This document shows positions 8,143 to 13,689 of a DNA stretch of 13,847 bases, in pieces (within the stretch, counting starts at the first letter, position 1; the number at the start of each line of letters is the position of its first letter). The position numbers and the translations under genes are program-made. Source of the stretch: Bacteroidales bacterium UBA1077 (lineage in GTDB: Bacteria > Bacteroidota > Bacteroidia > Bacteroidales > UBA932). The stretch covers positions 1 to 13,847 of the forward strand of contig DCCQ01000150.1 of assembly GCA_002314195.1 (NCBI GenBank), in the 5' to 3' direction. The notes under the pieces are model-generated. The model worked only from the letters and a program-made list of their open reading frames with translations, did not search any database and was not told the DNA's origin.

Positions 8143-9147
8143 TCAGAGTACTTTTTCCAACCAGTGGAAGATTAGGAATATTCTTTTACGTAAAACATCA
8201 TAGTCCAGCGTGTCCGCGGTGTCGCCGGTCTTGTTTGTCAGCATTGTGATTCCAGATGTGAACACCACGCAGGTCAGACCGTTCTGAACAAAGATCTTCT
8301 GGTCTCCGAACCTGCTGTGGAACATCTCGGTGAAGCTCTTGCTTCCGTAATAGCTTGTGGCGATGTCCAACCCGAGCCCCTTGCCTTCATTGGCTCTAGT
8401 GAGGTCGAATGTGTACTGTCCGCCGCTGAGCATGATGAGGAAATCCTTCCTGTCCTTGTGGATAGGGGCAAGGGTGCTGCCAAGGATGTCAAGAACCACC
8501 GTGGAGTGAATCCTGTCAATCGTGATGGTCTCCCCGTTGACCGGATCCTTGAGGTTCCCGTTCTTGATGTCCTCCATAAGGGCTTCGGCTCCGGCTGAGT
8601 TTTGTTCCTTGGCATCTGTGGCGACAAAGATCAGATTCTTCCCGTACGAGCGTCCCAACTGCTTCATCCTGTTGAACATCTCCGCGACACTCAGCATGGC
8701 CGCGACACCGGAGGCATTGTTGTCGGCTCCTGGATAGAAGTTCCCGTCGATGATTCCGTGGCTGTCGTAGTGGGCGCAGACGATGACGTACATCTCTTTG
8801 GAAGCCTCCCTCTTTCCAGGCAGGAATCCGAGGATGTTGCGCCCGACCACATCGCCTACCTTGAAGGAGCGGCTCCATGTACCGCCGAAAGGTGTAAGCC
8901 CGGCGCTTTCGTAACGCCTTGAGATCCAGAGCGCGACTTCAGCCGCTCCTCTTGATCCGGTCGCCCTTCCCTTGAAGGTCGTGTCGGTCAGGAATTCCAC
9001 CTGCATCCTTATGTTGTCAGAAGTTATCACTTTCTCCGCGTTTGTACCGGAGGGCACCATTCTGACGCTAGTATGCTGCGCGTATGCCTCCACGGTGGCT
9101 ACCGCGAGGATTATGAATATGAAAATTTTACTTAAAATCGTCTTCAA
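8143..9147 (-). CDS. Exported M28-family peptidase homologue, catalytic residues substituted
   Basis: A 334-residue exported protein of the M28 zinc aminopeptidase family. I start it at TTG 9147 because this places a clean signal peptide (MKTILSKIFIFIILAVATVEAYAQ, split here as residues 1-24) at the N-terminus. The longer frame to 9417 runs antisense through the TPR gene. Family landmarks: H126 and D128 (AHYDSHG), D142 (GADNNASG), D220 (VVLDILG). Two key positions differ. The usual Glu-Glu pair is K180-E181 (TDAKEQ), so the general base glutamate is lysine. The final zinc histidine of the usual SDHxPF motif is Q283 (FGDQKIF). The protein is therefore probably catalytically weak or dead, or uses other residues. 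It is the first gene of the operon, two bases before the ABC exporter, with a candidate promoter at 9178-9185. A binding or sensing role is possible. Confidence 0.85.
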   Translation of the reverse strand: MKTILSKIFIFIILAVATVEAYAQHTSVRMVPSGTNAEKVITSDNIRMQVEFLTDTTFKGRATGSRGAAEVALWISRRYESAGLTPFGGTWSRSFKVGDVVGRNILGFLPGKREASKEMYVIVCAHYDSHGIIDGNFYPGADNNASGVAAMLSVAEMFNRMKQLGRSYGKNLIFVATDAKEQNSAGAEALMEDIKNGNLKDPVNGETITIDRIHSTVVLDILGSTLAPIHKDRKDFLIMLSGGQYTFDLTRANEGKGLGLDIATSYYGSKSFTEMFHSRFGDQKIFVQNGLTCVVFTSGITMLTNKTGDTADTLDYDVLRKRIFLIFHWLEKVL

Positions 9148-9162
9148 GGCACGATAAATGTT

Positions 9163-9170
9163 TATCTTTG
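9163..9170 (+). promoter_or_regulatory. Candidate -7 box for the TPR gene (TATCTTTG)
   Basis: TATCTTTG fits the Bacteroidota primary sigma -7 consensus TAnnTTTG. It is about 105 bases before the TPR start, giving a leader that contains the hairpin at 9204-9241. No convincing -33 TTTG is visible upstream. It overlaps the inverted repeat GATAAATGTTTATC (9153-9166). Confidence 0.4.
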
Positions 9171-9177
9171 CAAACGA

Positions 9178-9185
9178 CAAAATTA
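9178..9185 (-). promoter_or_regulatory. Candidate -7 box for the six-gene operon (TAATTTTG)
   Basis: The minus strand reads TAATTTTG, a match to TAnnTTTG, about 30 bases before the TTG start at 9147. The predicted transcript start is near 9172, leaving a short leader of about 25 bases. No strong -33 element is seen. This is the only likely promoter ahead of the operon because downstream gaps are 27 bases or less. Confidence 0.45.
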
Positions 9186-9203
9186 GAAATTTTAGGGATG
9201 CTA

Positions 9204-9241
9204 AAAAAATAATTTGCCTCAGAACCGGCAATTTATTTTTT
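9204..9241 (+). promoter_or_regulatory. AT-rich terminator- or attenuator-like hairpin in the TPR leader
   Basis: Positions 9204-9218 (AAAAAATAATTTGCC) pair with 9227-9241 (GGCAATTTATTTTTT) in 14 of 15 positions around an 8-base loop. The right arm supplies a U-rich tract, as in intrinsic terminators, though the GC part of the stem is only three pairs. It lies 33 bases before the TPR ATG. A second small hairpin (9190-9195 TTTTAG with 9201-9206 CTAAAA) shares bases 9204-9206, so the two partly exclude each other. Attenuation is inferred. Confidence 0.45.
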
Positions 9242-9274
9242 GAATATTCCTGTTTTAAAGCAAAATATGTTTGT

Positions 9275-11305
9275 ATGAAAAGGTCAGTGCTGTCTCTGTT
9301 TATCCTCTTGTGCTCCGCTTTGGTCTCCAACGCGCAGTACGACAAGGACGTGTTCAACTTCAGAGGCCGCGCCGCCCTTTCGGAAGGAAAATATTCGGAG
9401 GCCATAGGCAATTTCAACGTGCTTGCCCGTTTGGATTCGACAGATTGCTGGACCTTCTTCTACAGGGGAATCGCCAAGTACAACCTTGGAGACCTCCGTG
9501 GCGCGCAGGCCGATTTCAACACATCCGTGCGCCTCAATCCCGTATTTACCAACGGTTATCATTTCAGAGCCATCACCCTCAGCCGTTTCGGAAAGTACGA
9601 TGAGGCTTTGAAGGATCTTGACCGTGCGATGGAACTGCGTCCCGGGCTCAACGGATTGTATTTCAGCAGGGGAGTGACATATTTCCTGGCCCAGCAGTTC
9701 GACAATGCCGTGTCGGATTTCGACCGCTACATCCGGAAGGATCCGAAGGATCCGTCCGCATATCTGAACAGAGGCGCTTCATACCTGTTCCTTGGTGACA
9801 CGACCAAGGCCTTGGAGGACTACAACAGGGCGATAAAGCTGGATCGTTTCGATCCCGAGGGTTACATCAGACGCGGGCGTGTCTATGCGTTGAGGAAGGA
9901 TTATAAGGATGCCATCGCAGACATGGACAAGGCCATCGGTCTGGACACGACCAACACTTTCGCTTATTTCAACAGGGCGTTGATGTACTACGACCAGAAC
10001 AACTACAACGCCGCGATGGGTGACCTGAACAGGGTTTTGAGGGACGAGCCGGGCAATGCGCTGACCCTTTACAACCGAAGCCTGATCAACGCTCAGGTCG
10101 GGAATATGGACGACGCGCTCGCTGATATGGATCACGTCATCAACATCAATCCAGAGAACGTGCTCGCGTACTACAACCGCGCCTCTTTCTTTGTTCAGAT
10201 GGGACGTTGGCTTGACGCTTTGGACGACTATGACAAGGCCATCGAACTGTACCCTGATTTTGCCAAGGCCTACCTGAACCGCTCCTATGTCAAGAATATG
10301 CTTGGCCGTACCAAGTCCTCGAAACAGGACTATGACATCGCCCAGAAGAAGGTTCAGGAATATCGCGCGAAGAACGCCACGGACGAGGGATCGTTTGCCG
10401 ACACTACCAAGAAATACAGTTCCCTGATCGCTTTGGACGCCGATTTCGCCAAGAAGGATTTCGACAACGAACTTCTGCAGAACAGGGACATCAACATCCG
10501 TCTGAAGCCGCTCTACAAGTTCAGTCTGGCGACTCAGCGTGACAACCAGAATTTTGCCCTCAAGCATCGTTACGAGAATCCTTTGATCGACAAGTTCATC
10601 TCGGATTCTCCGATCGTCATGACAGTGTCCAATTCGGATTCCCTTGCAAAGCCTGAGTTCGCTCACGGAATCGACGCATCGCTTTACGGTGATTCCTATC
10701 TGGCCGCAGGCGATCCTAAATCTCTGACAGACGCTGACAGGGCTTTCATCAAAGGCCTTTACGACGTGCAGTCAAAGCAGTTCACATCGGCGTTGAACCA
10801 GTTCGACGCGGCGGTGAACGCTGACAGCAAGGGACAATATTCAGAATATTACAAAGCGTTCTATCATTTGAACAGAGGAGTGCTCCGCGCCGAGATGATC
10901 GACTTCATCTCGTCCATCGAGAACAATGTCCAGACATTGACCATGGACGACAAAGGGACCACCAGAGCCCGCGTGCGAGACCAGGTGAGCCGGACGTATG
11001 ACTATTCGGAGGCCATTGAGGACATGCTCGCGGCTGACAGAATCCTGCCGGGAGTCCCTTACGTCTATTTCAACCTCGGCAATCTCTATTGTCTGTCCTC
11101 CAAGTTCGTTGAGTCCGTGGACAACTACACGAAGGCTATCAACATCTATCCTTACATGGGAGATGCCTACTACAACAGAGGTTTGGTTCTCATCTATTTG
11201 AAAGACAAGGAGAAAGGATGCATAGACCTTTCACGCGCCGGTGAACTTGGCGTTGGGGATGCCTACAGCGTGATCTCGAAATATTGTGAGGAGGAGAAGA
11301 AGTGA
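9275..11305 (+). CDS. Exported tetratricopeptide-repeat (TPR) protein
   Basis: A 676-residue exported TPR scaffold. I choose ATG 9275, not the upstream ATG at 9158, because the protein then begins with a clear signal peptide (MKRSVLSLFILLCSALVSNA, cut before QYD). About nine consecutive TPR units run from about 24 to 360, with classic signatures such as AYLNRGASYLFLGDTTKALE, then YFNRALMYYDQNNYNAAMGD and AYYNRASFFVQMGRWLDALD. A non-repeat segment (about 365-480) with RDINIRLKPLYKFSL and many charged residues follows. At least three more TPR-like units lie at about 488-520, 575-630 and 630-660. Such proteins mediate protein contacts in the periplasm; no enzymatic motif is visible. It overlaps the MBL gene by one base (TGATG), so the two are probably translated together. 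It is divergent from the operon at 845-9147. Confidence 0.9.
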   Translation: MKRSVLSLFILLCSALVSNAQYDKDVFNFRGRAALSEGKYSEAIGNFNVLARLDSTDCWTFFYRGIAKYNLGDLRGAQADFNTSVRLNPVFTNGYHFRAITLSRFGKYDEALKDLDRAMELRPGLNGLYFSRGVTYFLAQQFDNAVSDFDRYIRKDPKDPSAYLNRGASYLFLGDTTKALEDYNRAIKLDRFDPEGYIRRGRVYALRKDYKDAIADMDKAIGLDTTNTFAYFNRALMYYDQNNYNAAMGDLNRVLRDEPGNALTLYNRSLINAQVGNMDDALADMDHVININPENVLAYYNRASFFVQMGRWLDALDDYDKAIELYPDFAKAYLNRSYVKNMLGRTKSSKQDYDIAQKKVQEYRAKNATDEGSFADTTKKYSSLIALDADFAKKDFDNELLQNRDINIRLKPLYKFSLATQRDNQNFALKHRYENPLIDKFISDSPIVMTVSNSDSLAKPEFAHGIDASLYGDSYLAAGDPKSLTDADRAFIKGLYDVQSKQFTSALNQFDAAVNADSKGQYSEYYKAFYHLNRGVLRAEMIDFISSIENNVQTLTMDDKGTTRARVRDQVSRTYDYSEAIEDMLAADRILPGVPYVYFNLGNLYCLSSKFVESVDNYTKAINIYPYMGDAYYNRGLVLIYLKDKEKGCIDLSRAGELGVGDAYSVISKYCEEEKK

Positions 11306-12141
11306 TGTTGAAGTTTCTAAGCCTTTCCAGCGGCAGCTGTGGCAACTGTTATTTCCTTTCGGACGGCAAGTCCGGTCTTCTTATCGATGCCGGTGTCAGC
11401 CAAAGACGTCTGAAAAAGACTTTGATGGAACACGGCCTTGATGCGGATTCGTTTCAGGCTGTGCTGGTCACACATGATCATCTGGATCACATCCGTCATC
11501 TCGGATCATACTGCAAGCACTTGGAAAAGCCGGTCTATGCGACAGCTGAGCTTCATGAGGCACTTGCTCATCACACGTTCACAAAGGATTACATATCGGA
11601 TTACCGTTGTGTGCTCCCAGACGAGGGACCAGTCAGGATCATGCTCCGAAGCGACATTCCCGAAGAGGAGCTTCCGCTCGTCAGTCATTTTATCGTGCCT
11701 CACGACGCCACCCAGACGGTTGGCTATTATATTGAATGGTCAGGAGTCAGTTTCTTCCTGATGACCGACGCCGGCAGGGTGACCGATGAGGCCATTGAAT
11801 ATGCCCGCAAGTCTGACGCTGTGGTTTTCGAGTCGAACTACGATTCCGGAATGCTCATAGGCGGCCCTTACACCCATGAGCTTAAGATGCGAATATGCCG
11901 AGGAAACGGTCACCTGAGCAATGACGAGTGCGCCTCCGCCATCCTCCGTTTCTGGCATCCCGGCCTGAAGAACCTCTTCCTCTGCCACCTCAGCGAGAAC
12001 AACAACACCCCGTCCCTCGCGTTCGAATCAGCCGCAGAAGCCCTCCGCTCAATCCGTGTTGACGCCAGCCTAACCGCCAAAGACATCACCAACCTCCAGA
12101 CCCTCCCACGCACCCACGCCTCACAGATGTTTATGTTGTGA
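11305..12141 (+). CDS. MBL-fold metallohydrolase, YycJ/WalJ-like
   Basis: A 278-residue cytoplasmic metal-dependent hydrolase. The metallo-beta-lactamase motif is intact: THDHLDH gives H57, H59, D61 and H62; further ligands are H133 (VPHDA), D155 (MTDAG) and H228 (CHLSENNN). The block ESNYDSGMLIGGPY followed by GHLSN is typical of the YycJ/WalJ group, which includes a 5'-to-3' DNA exonuclease in Gram-positive bacteria. Bacteroidota homologues are widespread and largely uncharacterised. No signal peptide is present. The ATG at 11305 overlaps the TPR stop (11303-11305), and a GTG at 11302 is an alternative one codon earlier. The gene is followed by the tandem hairpin array. Nuclease activity is inferred from family membership. 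Confidence 0.92.
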   Translation: MLKFLSLSSGSCGNCYFLSDGKSGLLIDAGVSQRRLKKTLMEHGLDADSFQAVLVTHDHLDHIRHLGSYCKHLEKPVYATAELHEALAHHTFTKDYISDYRCVLPDEGPVRIMLRSDIPEEELPLVSHFIVPHDATQTVGYYIEWSGVSFFLMTDAGRVTDEAIEYARKSDAVVFESNYDSGMLIGGPYTHELKMRICRGNGHLSNDECASAILRFWHPGLKNLFLCHLSENNNTPSLAFESAAEALRSIRVDASLTAKDITNLQTLPRTHASQMFML

Positions 12142-12153
12142 ATCGCATGTTAG

Positions 12154-12393
12154 CCTGATGAGTGAATTTGCCGGTTCATGACACTGAGCCTCCTTTGTAC
12201 AAATTCGTGCGCAAAAACCTTCTGTTCACGCACAGCCTGACATTCGGAGGTCCTTCGTGAGTGTGGAGTCCGTTATCACTCACGGGATGTCGGCTTGATA
12301 CATTTCGTGAGTGGAAAACTCGATTTTACGCACAGAATGTCGGTTCGATACCTTTGGTGAGTGAATATGTCCGTTTGGCGCACGGTATAAAGC
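12154..12393. repeat. Tandem array of about five 50-base hairpin units between convergent genes
   Basis: Units begin at 12204, 12254, 12304 and 12354, exactly 50 bases apart; a diverged unit lies at about 12154-12203 and the last is cut short at about 12393. Each starts TTCGTGAGTG or a close variant, has 14 variable bases, then CGCAC or CTCAC at positions 26-30, then in the middle copies ATGTCGG and GATAC. The outer arms pair: GTGAGTG with CACTCAC in the 12254 unit, GTGCG with CGCAC in the 12204 unit. The array fills almost all of the 255-base gap (12142-12396) between the MBL gene and the substrate-binding gene, where a bidirectional terminator would be expected. No ORF of note lies in it. 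Confidence 0.8.
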
Positions 12394-12396
12394 AAG

Positions 12397-13674
12397 TTAC
12401 TTGATCGCTTTGTAATATATTGGAGTATAGCCTCCGTCTTCATTGAATATCCCGACGAGGTCGCGGAGGAGAAGGTCCGGGCGGACCACGCCGCTTTCCC
12501 AGAAATCGTTGCCGCCTTTGGCGTTGAGGCGCTTGTTGTCGTTCCAGACAGCGTTGGCAGAGACATCTCGTCTGCATACTTCAAGGTTATATCCTTGCTT
12601 GTTGTCGTTCCTGACAGCGTTGGCAGAGACAGCGTCAGAGCTGTCTTTGTCTGAACAATAGCCTCTTGCTGTGGCGTTCCCTTGAATATTCCTGAGGAAG
12701 TCTTCGAACAGAGGGTTGACAGAAAGAAGCTGCTCCAACGTCCGGCACCAGCCGACATTCATCCAAAGATCCGCTTCCTTTGACAATGAATATGCCGCCT
12801 CGACTGAGATCAGACCCGATACAGAACTTCCGGCCTTGGCTCCGAGAATCTCTCCGCCAGCGTCCTTGAACAGAGTAGTGAGGTAACTTTCCTGACCGGG
12901 AACGAACCATTGATCCTTGTACGGGATGTTGACCAGGATCTTTCTCGACTTTAGAGCCTTCATTCCTGTTTCACCGGACTCGTGTTCTGCCTCGCGGGCA
13001 TTCAATCTGTTTTTATCAGACGTATCGTTTGTCCTCAAACTGCTTCGGACTGAATCCCGCATGGAAATGTAGTTACAAGAGACGACCTCCAGCACCGAGT
13101 CCGCGGTGGCCATATTCCCTGTCAATGCTCCGAAAAGACGTACGTAGGCCGCTCTGGCGAGAGGGTGCCGCTCCAGATGCTCGTTGACAATGAAAGTCTT
13201 GATTCCCAGCGATTCAAGCTTTGAAAGGAACTGCGATTTGACGGGGGAGACTGAATATGTCAGGAGCAGGTCAGGCTTCAATGCCATAATCTTCTCGTAG
13301 TCAGGGCTTGCGTCATAGCCGATGTCCGTCACGGTTCCGTTGCCCAGACCAGCGGTCACGGAGGAGTCGCAGACATATTCACCGCCCGACACCCCGACAA
13401 TCACCGAGTCCGCCCCGATCGCATCCAAAAATCCTATGTAAGAAGTGCTCATCACGATCAACCGGTTCAGCGGCTTGCTGATTTCCAACGTGTCCCGGCT
13501 TCCGTCAAACGGCGAGACGGAGATCAGTGAATATCCTCCCTCAGGGAGCGTTTCTATATTCATGAATAATGGCTCGCACTCATTGGATGCTGCCATTTCG
13601 CCACTGTTCCGCGCGCAGCCGCAGACACTTGCCGCAAGCATTGCCGCAGTGAAAATATATTCGTAGATTTTCAT
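12397..13674 (-). CDS. ABC transporter substrate-binding lipoprotein, BtuF/FhuD class
   Basis: A 425-residue predicted lipoprotein that captures a metal complex (cobalamin, heme or siderophore) for an ABC importer. The N-terminus has a hydrophobic stretch ending VCGC, a reasonable lipobox with C20 as the lipidated residue. The two-lobed class III fold is recognisable: RLIVMSTSYIGFLDAIG (about 71-87), DYEKIMALKPDLLLTY (125-140), then PYKDQWFVPGQESYLTTLFKDAGG (251-274) split across lobe 2, and FWESGVVRPDLLLRDL near the end (391-406). Two stretches look inserted: a charged linker at about 214-242 and a repeat-bearing segment at about 333-381. No permease or ATPase gene is in the window; partners may lie beyond the right edge. 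ATG 13674 is seven bases after a TAAATTTG box. Ligand cannot be decided. Confidence 0.85.
   Translation of the reverse strand: MKIYEYIFTAAMLAASVCGCARNSGEMAASNECEPLFMNIETLPEGGYSLISVSPFDGSRDTLEISKPLNRLIVMSTSYIGFLDAIGADSVIVGVSGGEYVCDSSVTAGLGNGTVTDIGYDASPDYEKIMALKPDLLLTYSVSPVKSQFLSKLESLGIKTFIVNEHLERHPLARAAYVRLFGALTGNMATADSVLEVVSCNYISMRDSVRSSLRTNDTSDKNRLNAREAEHESGETGMKALKSRKILVNIPYKDQWFVPGQESYLTTLFKDAGGEILGAKAGSSVSGLISVEAAYSLSKEADLWMNVGWCRTLEQLLSVNPLFEDFLRNIQGNATARGYCSDKDSSDAVSANAVRNDNKQGYNLEVCRRDVSANAVWNDNKRLNAKGGNDFWESGVVRPDLLLRDLVGIFNEDGGYTPIYYKAIK
12531..12631 (-). repeat. In-frame direct repeat (35-base units, 66-base period) inside the substrate-binding gene
   Basis: Positions 12531-12565 and 12597-12631 are 34/35 identical (only 12546 and 12612 differ). 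The 66-base period equals 22 codons, so the frame is kept. The units encode SANAVWNDNK and SANAVRNDNK. The native family sequence near this point seems to be NDNKRLNAKGGNDFW, so the second protein copy looks ancestral and the first added. The 31 bases between (12566-12596) are not repeated. High identity suggests a recent duplication or insertion. Confidence 0.85.
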
Positions 13675-13681
13675 ACTGTCG

Positions 13682-13689
13682 CAAATTTA
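13682..13689 (-). promoter_or_regulatory. Candidate -7 box (TAAATTTG) for the substrate-binding lipoprotein gene
   Basis: TAAATTTG on the minus strand ends seven bases before ATG 13674 and matches TAnnTTTG. TTCG lies 18 bases upstream (13708-13711) as a weak -33 element. If used, the transcript would be leaderless or nearly so. Confidence 0.35.

Noticed and set aside
9266..9273. TATGTTTG as the promoter of the TPR gene
   Set aside because: It fits the -7 consensus but ends one base before the ATG, so transcription would start inside the gene and remove the signal peptide.
9158..9274. 39-residue N-terminal extension of the TPR protein
   Set aside because: It would be translated through the AT-rich hairpin and place the signal peptide internally; ATG 9275 gives a standard export signal.
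9148..9417. N-terminal extension of the M28 homologue to 9417
   Set aside because: The extension is antisense to the TPR gene and would bury the signal peptide at residue 90.
9779..10666. 295-codon minus-strand frame inside the TPR gene
   Set aside because: It is antisense to a clearly coding TPR protein, has valine-rich composition typical of shadow frames and shows no family motif.
12154..12393. CRISPR array
   Set aside because: The periodic part is not a constant repeat: each 50-base unit varies throughout, the variable block is only about 14 bases, and no cas gene is present.
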